The notes under the pieces are model-generated. The model did no database searches, was not told where the DNA came from, and saw only the letters and a list, made by a program, of their open reading frames with translations. Shown here in pieces: positions 42,284-51,268 of a stretch of 64,000 nt of DNA; the stretch's first letter is position 1; the number at the start of each line of letters is the position of its first letter. Origin of the DNA: JAWAFC01 sp038890815 (lineage in GTDB: Archaea > Micrarchaeota > Micrarchaeia > Burarchaeales > JACRGF01); contig JAWAFC010000004.1 in assembly GCA_038890815.1 (NCBI GenBank), forward strand, positions 1-64,000, written 5' to 3'. The translations under genes were made by a program, and so were the position numbers.

Positions 42284-43360
42284 ATGCCGTCGCCGAGCGC
42301 CAATGACTATAACGCGTTCATCGAGAAGCGCGCCTTCTGCGTGGCCCAGCTCAAGAACGGCTCGGTTGGGATGAAGAGCGGGCTGCGGGCCAGCGAATTT
42401 TCTTCTTTCATAAAAAACGCCTCGGTCGCCTGGATCGATGTGGCGGCCGCCGATTTCGACAGGGAGGCTCCGGTTGCGGCCGAGTCGATGGGTTTTTCCA
42501 AGGAGCTTGTGACTAGGCTGTTGAAAAAACAGGTCAGCGCATACGAGGACTTCAACATCGAGATGGGCCTTCTGTTGCCCGCCATCACGGTGGAAGGCTT
42601 TAAGGTGAAGGCCAACCCCCTGCTCATCCTCATAAAGAGCAACCTCGTCCTGACCATTCACAGCGCCGAGGTCGCGCGCCTCACTCGCCTGCGCCGCTAT
42701 GCCGACACTTTCATGAGAAAGCTTCCGCGCAGGGCGCTACGCAAGGACAAGCTAACGCAAGTGCTCATAAGGATCATCGATGAGAACAACAGCAGGAATT
42801 TCGATCACCTGCGCGAGATTGAGGAGAAGGGAGATGAGCTCAGCGAGCGCCTCACCGACATCAAAACCCCGAGAACTGTTCTCGGGCCGGAAATTCACAG
42901 CATGAAGCACGCGCTCATCATCTATCTCAGCGCGATGTGGGCCACGCTCGATGTTATCAATGCCCTGCGCTACGGCGACCCCCAGCTACTGACCGATGAC
43001 CCAAAAATTCTCCAGAGGCTCGGCGCGCTGGCCACTGATGTGAACAACAACATCGGCCTTGCAGAGCACCTCAGCGAGGTTCTGGCGAGCGGCCTCGAGG
43101 TGCTTCAGAGCATCTACAACAACCAGTTGCAAGTGCTCAATAATCGGTTGTCGCTCGTGGTCACCTATCTCACCATCATCGGCACTGCCGTGCTCGTGCC
43201 GAACACGCTCGCCACGGCGCTCTCAAGCCCAGTCTTCGGCCTTACCACAAAGGACGCTTGGTGGTACTTGCTCCTCCTCGTCGTCTCCACCATCATCGCC
43301 ACGCTGCTTGTGTATTGGTGGGTGAGGAAGAAAGGCTGGATACCCCCTGCTCCCGAGTGA
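42284..43360 (+). CDS. CorA-like divalent cation transporter lacking GMN
   Basis: 358 residues. A large cytoplasmic N-terminal domain (alpha/beta then long helices, residues 1-290) is followed by two C-terminal membrane helices, as in CorA. The usual pore signature YGMN is replaced by VLVPNTLATAL between the first helix and the periplasmic loop. Some archaeal CorA relatives share this; ion preference cannot be inferred. ATG 42284 lies about 24 nt after a tattaac box; GTG 42275 is the alternative. Confidence 0.8.
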   Translation: MPSPSANDYNAFIEKRAFCVAQLKNGSVGMKSGLRASEFSSFIKNASVAWIDVAAADFDREAPVAAESMGFSKELVTRLLKKQVSAYEDFNIEMGLLLPAITVEGFKVKANPLLILIKSNLVLTIHSAEVARLTRLRRYADTFMRKLPRRALRKDKLTQVLIRIIDENNSRNFDHLREIEEKGDELSERLTDIKTPRTVLGPEIHSMKHALIIYLSAMWATLDVINALRYGDPQLLTDDPKILQRLGALATDVNNNIGLAEHLSEVLASGLEVLQSIYNNQLQVLNNRLSLVVTYLTIIGTAVLVPNTLATALSSPVFGLTTKDAWWYLLLLVVSTIIATLLVYWWVRKKGWIPPAPE

Positions 43361-43362
43361 GC

Positions 43363-44460
43363 TTATCTTATTTTCCACGCCACGGTGCAGAACAGTGCGA
43401 ACGCGAGCGCGGCCCCTGCGAACACGGGCGCGAAGCCGTAGTGCCGCGCCATCCACCCTGCGCCGATGAAAGCGACGAACTCCATCGCTCTGAAAGGCGC
43501 GTGCATCACGGCGATGTCCGTGGACACCGAGGCATTCCCGGCGCTCGCCCTCGCGATGACGCTCTCGAAAACGACCGCGGCAAGCCCGTCTCCAAGCGCG
43601 AGCAGCGCGAACAGGGGAAGGAATAGCCCCCGATGCCACAGGAGAGCTGCGGCAGGCGAGAACAGCACGAAGGCGCCGGCGCATGCCAGGCCAAAAGGCA
43701 GGCGCGCCCTCACCGATAACAACGTGACGGCAGAACCTAACAGGTAGTACAGCGCGAAAAGCGCGCCGATCTCTTGGTAGTTTAGCCCCAGCTCGCTTTT
43801 CATGAAAATAGGGAGGATGAACAGCGCGTTCGCCGCGAGCCCGTAGAGAGAAATGGCGAGCGAGGCCTTCCAGAAAAACGCGCTTCGCGGTCTGAAAATC
43901 AGCCTCGCCGCCCTACGCAAGCTCCACTTCCCAGTATCCTTCTTCAGCAGCAGCGAAGGCGGGAACAGCAACAGCGAGAGCACGAGCAGCACGAGTAGTG
44001 TGGTTTCGAAAGACCACAGCGCGATCGCTGTGCCGGCCCACAGCGTTCCCAACGCCGTGGCGAGCGTCCTGACTCCCGAGAGCAGCGTCGCGCTTCTCGC
44101 CTCCCTCCCCCTCGCGTCCGAGAATGCCGCTGTCCTCACCACTGCCCAGAAGGAGGAGTCCTTCACCCCCTCGATGGTTTTTCCGAGCGCATACAGCAGA
44201 GGCGAGTCCGCCAGGTAATACACGATGAGCATGCCGGCATTGGCGGCCGCGTTGAGCACGAAAAACTTCCTGATGCCGGCCTGATCCGCGATGGCCGCAA
44301 AAACAGTCCTGGCGGCCAGGAACACAACCGGCAGCGCGGCGAAGATCGCGCCTATCGTCGCAACATCGACACCCCTCGCGAGCAGCAGCAGAGGCAACAC
44401 GATGGCCAGCGCGCTGCCTATGAAATACTGCAGGAAATTGATGGCCAGGAGCTTTCTCAC
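43363..44460 (-). CDS. Major facilitator superfamily transporter
   Basis: 365 residues, ten to twelve hydrophobic helices in two halves separated by a basic loop (LLKKDTGKWSLRRAARLIF). The loop between helices 2 and 3 (AAIADQAGIRKFFVL) resembles the MFS GxxxDRxGRR signature. Substrate unknown. Starts with GTG 44460, with an atattata box about 25 nt upstream on this strand. Confidence 0.82.
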   Translation of the reverse strand: MRKLLAINFLQYFIGSALAIVLPLLLLARGVDVATIGAIFAALPVVFLAARTVFAAIADQAGIRKFFVLNAAANAGMLIVYYLADSPLLYALGKTIEGVKDSSFWAVVRTAAFSDARGREARSATLLSGVRTLATALGTLWAGTAIALWSFETTLLVLLVLSLLLFPPSLLLKKDTGKWSLRRAARLIFRPRSAFFWKASLAISLYGLAANALFILPIFMKSELGLNYQEIGALFALYYLLGSAVTLLSVRARLPFGLACAGAFVLFSPAAALLWHRGLFLPLFALLALGDGLAAVVFESVIARASAGNASVSTDIAVMHAPFRAMEFVAFIGAGWMARHYGFAPVFAGAALAFALFCTVAWKIR

Positions 44461-44494
44461 AACCTTTTTTAACCACGAAAGCTATAATATTCTC

Positions 44495-44674
44495 ATGCCC
44501 AGCATGCACACTTTCCCGTGCGCTCGTTGCGGCAGGCCATACAAGACGGCAGTCGCCGAGGAGTGGATTGACGGCGAGTGGGTGGCGCTGCGCAGACAAG
44601 TTTTCTGCAGTGCCGATTGCGCGCGCGCCTTCGCCGAGATGACGGGCCAGCCCTGGAAGGGAGAGGTAGAGTAG
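44495..44674 (+). CDS. Small zinc-ribbon protein
   Basis: 59 residues. FPCARCGRPY and QVFCSADCARAF give two CxxC pairs, a single zinc ribbon, with an acidic-aromatic linker (EEWIDGEWVALRR). Role unknown. ATG 44495 lies about 26 nt after a ttttttaacc box. The divergent MFS gene starts only 34 nt away, so the two promoters interlock. Confidence 0.72.
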   Translation: MPSMHTFPCARCGRPYKTAVAEEWIDGEWVALRRQVFCSADCARAFAEMTGQPWKGEVE

Positions 44675-44708
44675 CCTATTTTAAAAGTTGGGCTCCAATG
44701 CAAGCTTC

Positions 44709-45587
44709 ATGCTACAGGAGCTTTTTAGACAAAAGAAATTCATCCTCACCAGCGAGGTGCATCCCCCGAGGGGCGCGAGCCTCGATGGGCTGAGGCGGGA
44801 CATCCGGCGCATGCGCGTGCATGCCATCAACGTTGTTGACATGTCGGGCGCCTACCAGATGATGTCTCCCCTTCCCGCGGCCATCGCGATAAAGCAGGAG
44901 GGCAAAGAGCCCATCATGCAGATGGCCTGCAGGGACCGCAATGTGCTGGCCCTTCAGGGAGACCTCCTTGGTGCCGCTGCATTTGGGATCCGCAATATCC
45001 TCGCCATAACGGGCGACTCGCCGGCCATCGGCGATGCCAAAGAAGCAAAAGGCGTTTTCCACCTCAATTCCCTCTCCCTGCTCGAGCTCATCCGCACGCT
45101 GAACTCGGGCAAGACATTCAACGGTCACCGTCTCTTTTCAGACCCCCCTGGCTTTTTCGCAGGCGCAGGCATTAACATGAACACTCCCCAGCTCGAGTTC
45201 GAGGCCAGAAAGACGAAGCAGAAATTAGAGAGAGGCGCTCAGTTTTTCCAAACCCAAGTCATCTTCAGACCGGAGAATGCCGAGAAGTTCTTTGAAATTT
45301 ACGAAAAGCTGCACAAAGAGGACATCCGCAACAAAGTGCTGTTGGGCATTGTGATTCTCCATGCCGGCTGGCTCATCGACATACTGAAGGGTCTGCCAGG
45401 CGTGAGCATACCCCCCGAAGACGAAAAGCGCATCAAGTCAGCCAAAGACCCAGTTGCCGAAGGCGTCGCCATAGCGCTCGAGACCGCAGACAAGCTCGAA
45501 GCCTATGGCGCAGCCGGCCTGCACGTCATCCCAGCCGAGAACATAGACGCGCTCGAGCTTTTCTGCAAGGAATACGGGAAGTGTTGA
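44709..45587 (+). CDS. metF: Methylenetetrahydrofolate reductase family protein
   Basis: 292 residues. LTSEVHPPRGAS, MQMACRDRNVLALQGDLLGAAAFGIRNILAITGD and the closing strand ILHAGWLIDIL match the FAD-dependent MetF barrel. These are the sites that are altered in the paralogue at 30349-31164. Reduces methylene-tetrahydrofolate (or a pterin) to the methyl form. No partner subunit is nearby. A ttttaaaag box (44680-44688) precedes ATG 44709 by about 25 nt. The fumarase/aspartase gene follows after one base. Confidence 0.85.
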   Translation: MLQELFRQKKFILTSEVHPPRGASLDGLRRDIRRMRVHAINVVDMSGAYQMMSPLPAAIAIKQEGKEPIMQMACRDRNVLALQGDLLGAAAFGIRNILAITGDSPAIGDAKEAKGVFHLNSLSLLELIRTLNSGKTFNGHRLFSDPPGFFAGAGINMNTPQLEFEARKTKQKLERGAQFFQTQVIFRPENAEKFFEIYEKLHKEDIRNKVLLGIVILHAGWLIDILKGLPGVSIPPEDEKRIKSAKDPVAEGVAIALETADKLEAYGAAGLHVIPAENIDALELFCKEYGKC

Positions 45588-45588
45588 G

Positions 45589-47046
45589 ATGGCCTTTCGC
45601 ACTGAGAGGGATTTTCTCGGCAGCGTGAGGGTCCCCGCAGAGGCTTACTACGGCTCCTTCACTGCCCGCGCGCTGGCAAACTTTCAGATTTCGGGAAGAC
45701 GCGCCCCCGCGCTCTTTATCCGTTCGCTTGCGCTCATCAAGCGTGCGGCCGCCGAGGCGAACATGCAGCTCGGCCTCCTGGACAGAAAGGTTGGAAAGGC
45801 GATTGTGCGCGCTTGCGGCGAGGTCGCTGCGGGCAGGTTTGCCGACCAGTTCCCACTCGATGTTTTTCAGGCGGGCGCCGGCACGCCCTTCAACATGAAC
45901 GTCAACGAGGTAATCGCCAACAGGGCGAACGAGCTGCTGGGCGCGCCCAAAGGCTCCTATCGCTTCGTGCATCCAAACAACCACGTCAACATGTCCCAAA
46001 GCAGCAACGACGTTATCCCCACAGCCATACGCCTCGCTGCGCTGCTTTCGCTGCCCTCGCTACTCTCCGAGCTCGCCGCGCTTGAGCGCTCTTTCCGCCG
46101 CAAGGCGGCCGCTTTCGGCAACATCGTGAAGGTGGGCAGAACACATCTTCAGGATGCCGTGCCTATCACGCTCGGGCAGGAGTTCGGCGCATGGGCCGAC
46201 TCGCTGAAAGCCGATAGAAGAGCGATTGCCAATGCCAGCATGGAGTTGCGCGTGCTGGGAATTGGCGGCACGGCAGTCGGCACGGGCATCACAACCCATC
46301 CACGTTTCCGCACGCTCGTGATAAAACACCTCTCCGCCCTCACGCGCCTTCCGCTCAGGCCTGGCAGGCCCATTCAGCTGACTCAGGATATGGGCGCATT
46401 CGCGCGCTTCTCGGCCTCCCTGCGCGCGCTCTCCCTCTCACTCGTGCGCATCAGCAACAACCTCGAGCTTCTCAGCATGGGCCCCAAGGCTGGCATCGGC
46501 GAGCTCCATCTGCCGGATGTCGAGCCGGGCTCCTCCATCATGCCCGGTAAGGTCAACCCGTCCATTCCCGAGTGCGTTGAGATGGTCGCCTTCCGCGTTC
46601 TGGCGAACGACTATGCCGTTGCGCTCTGCACCCAGGCGGGCCAGCTCGAGCTGAATGTCAATACGCCGCTCATCGCGCTCAGCCTTCTCGAATCCATCGA
46701 GCTGCTCACAAATACCTGCAGGATGTTCCGCGCCCGTTGCGTGGAGAACATTCGCGCCGATGTCGCGCGCTGCCGCGAGCTTCTGGAGAGCAGCCTCATC
46801 GTAGCCACAGCGCTCAACCCATACCTCGGTTATCCCGTCATGAGCGCGCTCGTGCGGGAGAGCCTGAGGAGTGGCAAAACGCTCCGTCAAACCATTCTCT
46901 CGCACAACCTTCTCTCGGAGGCGGAGCTCAGCCGCATTCTCTCGCCCGCATCGCTCGTCAGGCCAGTCAAAATAGACCTGGAGCTGAGAGAGAAAATTAG
47001 GCACAGTGCGGCCTATCGGGAATTTTTGAAAAAGCTACGGGCCTAG
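45589..47046 (+). CDS. Class II fumarase / aspartate ammonia-lyase family enzyme
   Basis: 485 residues of the fumarase/aspartase superfamily. Conserved regions: GAGTPFNMNVNEVIANRANELLG, HVNMSQSSNDVIPTAIRL, KVGRTHLQDAVPITLGQEFG and the signature EPGSSIMPGKVNPSIPE. Either reversible hydration of fumarate or deamination of aspartate is possible; the VNPSIPECVEM continuation looks more aspartase-like, but this is not decisive. Starts 1 nt after metF, so both are in one operon. Confidence 0.85.
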   Translation: MAFRTERDFLGSVRVPAEAYYGSFTARALANFQISGRRAPALFIRSLALIKRAAAEANMQLGLLDRKVGKAIVRACGEVAAGRFADQFPLDVFQAGAGTPFNMNVNEVIANRANELLGAPKGSYRFVHPNNHVNMSQSSNDVIPTAIRLAALLSLPSLLSELAALERSFRRKAAAFGNIVKVGRTHLQDAVPITLGQEFGAWADSLKADRRAIANASMELRVLGIGGTAVGTGITTHPRFRTLVIKHLSALTRLPLRPGRPIQLTQDMGAFARFSASLRALSLSLVRISNNLELLSMGPKAGIGELHLPDVEPGSSIMPGKVNPSIPECVEMVAFRVLANDYAVALCTQAGQLELNVNTPLIALSLLESIELLTNTCRMFRARCVENIRADVARCRELLESSLIVATALNPYLGYPVMSALVRESLRSGKTLRQTILSHNLLSEAELSRILSPASLVRPVKIDLELREKIRHSAAYREFLKKLRA

Positions 47047-48653
47047 GCTCCCCCCATCTCCTCTCTTTTCCTATCCAGCTTTTTCTCGGCTTCGAGCCTG
47101 CCCAGCCCATATTCCCGTCTGTCCACGAACCTCATGCCCGCCACAAGCCCCGGATGCACGCGCTCAACCTCGGCCAGCATGGCCAGCGCCATGCGCCTGT
47201 AGTCCTCGTGCCCCTGCGCGCCAGTCCGAAGCTCGATGAGGTGGTAGAGTTCGCGCAGGTTGAGCCGCATATACCACCTTATCCTATAAGCGAGCGGCAC
47301 CACATACTGGGCTTGCACGGGCGCGTCGGCCGCGATGACCTCCCACGCTTCCCTGGCCCTCTTCATAGCCTCCGCATACTCTTTCTCGAGGCCCGCCTCT
47401 CTCAGCGCCTCGGGCACATCGTAGCCGTGCGCGCAGCCGAGCAGCTGCCTTTCCTGCGTGAGCATCCTGTGCCTGTGCAGGTCTCTGTACATTCCAAAAT
47501 TCCCGAGCAGGTCGAATGTGTAGTAGGCATGCTCGAATGCCCTGCCGGGCTTGTGCCGCCTGTTTTTCCTCTGTGCGGTATAAGCGCGCACCACCTCGGC
47601 CCTCTCCTCAGGCCGCATGCCCTTCACCCTCTCGCGCACTACGGGGAGTGGGAGGGCTGTGTGGGGGTACAATATCGCGGCCACCACCTTCTCCTCTGCA
47701 TCTGCGTCAAAATCGACCAGCACGACCGGCTTACCCGCCTCGCTGCCGCTGGCGACCTTTTCGGCAATCTCCCTCACCGCCCTGTTTGTTTCCCTGATGT
47801 ATGCCTGCATTTCTTTCCCCTGCGGGTTGTCCGCCCGCTTCACGAAAGATGGGATGACCTTTTCGAGTTCTCCGTGAATGTTGCTCGCCAACACGCGTGC
47901 CTCGGCGAGCGGACTGGCATATAGCTTGACGAGTAGGTATTCGAATGCCCTTCCATTGCCGAAAAGGCCCACATTGGTGAGCGTGCTGGCGGGCAGCAGC
48001 CCTCTGAGGAGGTCGCACGCCTTCGCCCTCACCGCGGCCGCGTAAGCCCTCTCGCTCGTGCCCTCCTCCCTGGGGAATCTCTCTCTCACGAAATCGCTCA
48101 CGGGCTCGATGAGCTTCGCGTATGTCTCGAAGAGGAAATCGCACGTCTCCTCATACAGGCGTGCATGTGGCCCCTGCATGAGCTCCGGGTCCCTATAATA
48201 CCTATACCGCCCGCCTTCCTTGTGGTGGAACCACACATACCGCGTGCTCTTCTCAAGCGGGGAGATGCCTATCCGGGCATCCTCCACCAGCTTGGTGGCG
48301 AGGATGCTGATGTTCTCGCAAGCTACGTGCGCTCCGCCGAGCTCGGCCACGCTGTCATCGCCGAACCCGATCAGCACCCTGTCGTAAAATTCCTCGGCCT
48401 TTCTCATCGCAATGTGCTGGCTCGCGCCCGTCGCCTCCCTCACAGCCACGATTTCCTTGAAGCCGCTCTCAGGCTTGAGCATGAACTCCTCCAGCAGCAC
48501 CCTGCGCAGGCTCTTCTCGCTCCTCGAGTAGCGCGAGAACAACGCGCCCTTGACCACCTCGGGCAGATTTGTCAAGCAGAAAACGTCTTTGTCGAGATTT
48601 GTGACAAAAGGGCGTAGCAGCGCCTGCTCCTCAGGGGTGAATTCCTCGGCCAT
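47043..48653 (-). CDS. ThyX-like protein with two related halves
   Basis: 536 residues, over twice the usual ThyX length. Both halves show ThyX-type features: N-terminal FGDDSVAELGGAHVA and PLEKSTRYVWF; C-terminal DLHRHRMLTQERQLLG and MRLNLRELYHLIELRTG. Classic ThyX (about 220-250 residues) makes dTMP with FAD and methylene-tetrahydrofolate through an RHRxxSxNExSxRY motif. Here that motif seems split between halves and altered, so thymidylate synthase activity is not assured. No thyA is in the window. Shares a promoter with the divergent MscS gene. Confidence 0.75.
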   Translation of the reverse strand: MAEEFTPEEQALLRPFVTNLDKDVFCLTNLPEVVKGALFSRYSRSEKSLRRVLLEEFMLKPESGFKEIVAVREATGASQHIAMRKAEEFYDRVLIGFGDDSVAELGGAHVACENISILATKLVEDARIGISPLEKSTRYVWFHHKEGGRYRYYRDPELMQGPHARLYEETCDFLFETYAKLIEPVSDFVRERFPREEGTSERAYAAAVRAKACDLLRGLLPASTLTNVGLFGNGRAFEYLLVKLYASPLAEARVLASNIHGELEKVIPSFVKRADNPQGKEMQAYIRETNRAVREIAEKVASGSEAGKPVVLVDFDADAEEKVVAAILYPHTALPLPVVRERVKGMRPEERAEVVRAYTAQRKNRRHKPGRAFEHAYYTFDLLGNFGMYRDLHRHRMLTQERQLLGCAHGYDVPEALREAGLEKEYAEAMKRAREAWEVIAADAPVQAQYVVPLAYRIRWYMRLNLRELYHLIELRTGAQGHEDYRRMALAMLAEVERVHPGLVAGMRFVDRREYGLGRLEAEKKLDRKREEMGGA

Positions 48654-48672
48654 GCCGAAACTTCTCGCGCCA

Positions 48673-48681
48673 TTTATTAAA
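48673..48681. promoter_or_regulatory. Shared bidirectional TATA box
   Basis: tttattaaa is centred at 48677, 24 nt from ATG 48653 (minus) and 26 nt from ATG 48703 (plus). Confidence 0.55.
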
Positions 48682-48702
48682 TTCTTCTTCCATAATTATA
48701 CC

Positions 48703-49740
48703 ATGTTGAAGAGCATCGTGGAGCTCGTCCCCTATGACCCAACGCTGTATGTGGTCGCGCTTTCCATCGTGGCACTCGCGGCCTCGTTTGTCGTAGCGCG
48801 CGTTTTCTATTTCGCTTTCAGTAAGCTCATGAAATTCTTCACGAGCAGAACGAGCACAACCCTCGATGATCGCATACTGACCGCAATAAAGAGGCCACTC
48901 GAGCTCATCCTGCTCGTGGCGTGTTTCATCTACGCCGCCTCAGTGGTTAAGGGGCTTGCCGTATGGGCCGACTTCCTGAGCGCCTTCAGCCTCGCCATCT
49001 TCGCGCTGCTCATCGGCTATCTGGTTTCCGAGGCCACCGGTGCGGCCTTGCGCTGGTACTACGAGGAGGGAAGCAAGAGCTCGCGCATGGTCAAGCTTGA
49101 TGTTTCGCTCATCCCTCTGCTGCGCAAGAGCTCCAAAGTCCTCATCTATGCCGTTGCCGTGTCGTTTGCGCTCAGCTTCCTGGGAATAAACATCACCGCC
49201 ATCTTGGCGATCGGCAGCATCACCGGCCTCATCCTGGGTCTTGCGAGCCAGGAGACGCTCGCCAATTTTTTCGCCGGACTCGCGCTCCTCACCGACCGCC
49301 CGTTCGAGTATGGCGATTATCTGCGCTTCCCGACAGGCGAGGTGGCCGTGCTCAAACGCATCGGCCTGCGCTCCTCCGTGCTGGAAGACATCGACCACAA
49401 CACCATCGTCATCTCAAACAGCGAGCTCGCCAAACAGCGCATCACAAACCTGTGCAGGCCCTCGCACAAGACCCGCCTAACGCTCAACCTGGCGGTCGCC
49501 CATGGCCAGGACCTTGAGCGCATCGCCACACTCATCACCCGCACTCTATCGGGCGCGCGCATCCCGGGCATGGTGAAGGAGGAGCCGCCCACTGTGCGGG
49601 TGGCCGCCTGGAGCGAGAGCGGCATCCGGTTTGCGGTCATTTTCACTGTCGATGATTTCAGGAGCGCGGGCGCGGCCACCGATGCGGCATACCGCGCGCT
49701 GTACGCTGCTTTCAGGAAAAACAGGGTAAAGCTGCCGTGA
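48703..49740 (+). CDS. MscS family mechanosensitive channel
   Basis: 345 residues. Four or so membrane helices precede the pore helix and MscS core: GSITGLILGLASQETLANFFAGLALLTDRPFEYGDYL, seen as consecutive conserved blocks, then the beta-domain VLKRIGLRSSVLEDIDHNTIVISNSELA. Opens under membrane tension to release solutes in osmotic downshock. ATG 48703 is leaderless relative to the shared box; the frame back to 48550 lies over the ThyX gene. Confidence 0.92.
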   Translation: MLKSIVELVPYDPTLYVVALSIVALAASFVVARVFYFAFSKLMKFFTSRTSTTLDDRILTAIKRPLELILLVACFIYAASVVKGLAVWADFLSAFSLAIFALLIGYLVSEATGAALRWYYEEGSKSSRMVKLDVSLIPLLRKSSKVLIYAVAVSFALSFLGINITAILAIGSITGLILGLASQETLANFFAGLALLTDRPFEYGDYLRFPTGEVAVLKRIGLRSSVLEDIDHNTIVISNSELAKQRITNLCRPSHKTRLTLNLAVAHGQDLERIATLITRTLSGARIPGMVKEEPPTVRVAAWSESGIRFAVIFTVDDFRSAGAATDAAYRALYAAFRKNRVKLP

Positions 49741-49744
49741 TGGC

Positions 49745-50455
49745 ATGCCCTTCAGTTGCGACTGCTGCGCGAAGTGTTGCATGCATCTCAGGCAGCCTGC
49801 TGGGAGTGGCGCGCCGCAGCAGGGCCCGGCCTATTTTCTTGCAGAGCCGGGCGAGCGTGGCCCTACGCTGTTTGAGTGGGAAAAAGAGAGGCTGGAGGCG
49901 AAGGCAGCCGAGCTGGGCCTCCCTGTCCAAATCCTCCCACTGCAAGTGCTGTTCGATGCCAGCGTTGAGGGCGGCCGTGTCGTGGTGGCGCTGTGGCATC
50001 TGGCCATGGAGGCCTGTCCATTCCTGAGCGGAAAACTCTGCGGCATTTACGAGGACAGGCCGTTGGCCTGCCGCGCCTTCCCCCTCTTCGGCTCGCGCGT
50101 GGCCTGGAACAGGTTCAGGCAGAAGCCCTTCGCCAGCGCGCTGTGCCCGAGGGCGGTTGAGGTGAGGGCGCGCAGTAAGGAAGAATTCTTTCGCGCGCTG
50201 GCCGAGACATACGGTGAGTGCTATACCGCGGCGGAGAGGATGGACTTGGCACTCGCTTTCAAGGACATAATGCTACATCGCCTGCTCTCCGCTCCGTCGC
50301 TCAAGTTCGAGCGAGGCCCGCTTGAGCCTCTCAGAGCACGCTTCTCCGCTTCCGCAGTTGTGGGCGCGCTGTCGCTCGCGCGCTCGCTGGGTCTGGTTAA
50401 ACAGGAGGAGCTGATCGCCTCCATGCGCCTCATCCATGGCGACACAAAGCCTTAA
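49745..50455 (+). CDS. YkgJ family cysteine-cluster protein
   Basis: 236 residues. N-terminal CDCCAKCCMHL and the later CPFLSGKLCGIYEDRPLACRAFP give the YkgJ Cys cluster that probably binds zinc or an iron-sulfur cluster. The roughly 90-residue C-terminal helical extension (AALETYGE onward) is not part of the core family. Starts 4 nt after the MscS stop, probably same transcript. Function unknown. Confidence 0.85.
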   Translation: MPFSCDCCAKCCMHLRQPAGSGAPQQGPAYFLAEPGERGPTLFEWEKERLEAKAAELGLPVQILPLQVLFDASVEGGRVVVALWHLAMEACPFLSGKLCGIYEDRPLACRAFPLFGSRVAWNRFRQKPFASALCPRAVEVRARSKEEFFRALAETYGECYTAAERMDLALAFKDIMLHRLLSAPSLKFERGPLEPLRARFSASAVVGALSLARSLGLVKQEELIASMRLIHGDTKP

Positions 50456-50491
50456 AAAGGCGCCTGCAGAAGCACTTCCGAGGCGATCAGT

Positions 50492-51070
50492 ATGAGCGGG
50501 AAAGGCAACTTAGCTCTGGCAGTTTTCTCGCTGGCCCTACTATTCGGCTGTGTGGGCGGGCCATCGCAGTCCGATTATGACAAACTGCGCAGCGAGCTCA
50601 CCTTCCTCCAGCGTTCGTGCGAGGCGCTGAACCGGAGCTATACTAACCTCACCGCCGAGTGCAATAACATACTCTCCCAGAATGCCGCGTTGGAAGCCGA
50701 GAAGGCCACCCTCCTCGCTCGGCTGGGCACGCTCGCCACTGAGCTGAACACCAGCGCAGCGGCCCTCGCTGCCGAACACGCCAAGCAGAATGCCAGCAAG
50801 GCGAGAATGGATGCGGCCATCACCAAGCTCAATCTCTACAATGCCACAAAGGCGCTGCTGGCAAAAGGCTATGCAGTCACCACAAGCGAGCTCGTGGCGC
50901 ACACAATAAAAATCAACGCGCTTAATGACTCCGAGCTCAACGCCCGCTGGGATGACATCCTCAACTGCGGGGCGTGCGCCAATGCATCCCTGCTTGAGAA
51001 TGCGTTCTATGCGCGCCTGCTCGGCCTCGCGCGCGCCGACATAGAAGCCGCGAAAGCGCAACTGGACTAG
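50492..51070 (+). CDS. Coiled-coil lipoprotein
   Basis: 192 residues. Signal peptide ALAVFSLALLFGCVGG has a lipobox, with Cys20 as the lipid site. A coiled coil follows (YDKLRSELTFLQRSCEALNR through about residue 110), rich in Asn-x-Ser/Thr sites, then a small domain with Cys pair LNCGACAN. No family recognised; likely a cell-surface spacer or anchor. Confidence 0.68.
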   Translation: MSGKGNLALAVFSLALLFGCVGGPSQSDYDKLRSELTFLQRSCEALNRSYTNLTAECNNILSQNAALEAEKATLLARLGTLATELNTSAAALAAEHAKQNASKARMDAAITKLNLYNATKALLAKGYAVTTSELVAHTIKINALNDSELNARWDDILNCGACANASLLENAFYARLLGLARADIEAAKAQLD

Positions 51071-51237
51071 CGCGTGCTCGGTCAGCTGCCACAGCCCATG
51101 GCGAATTTTTAGCTACCGCCATCCGCAGTGAGTGTCCGGATCGGCGAGATAGCCGACTCGACGCTGTGGGGGACATCGTTTTCGGATACCGCGAGCCTAA
51201 CTGTCCGGGCCACGCGCGCATTCTCATACCGCGAAAG

Positions 51238-51246
51238 TAGTATATA
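51238..51246 (+). promoter_or_regulatory. TATA box of the ogg gene
   Basis: agtatataa lies about 27 nt before ATG 51269. The preceding 198-nt gap (51071-51268) shows no convincing gene. Confidence 0.5.
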
Positions 51247-51268
51247 AGCGCATCTGCATTTTAGAGGC

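Noticed and set aside
51071..51268. Gene in the 198-nt gap before ogg
   Set aside because: Short minus frames exist but none has a start signal or coding character; only the ogg TATA box is convincing.
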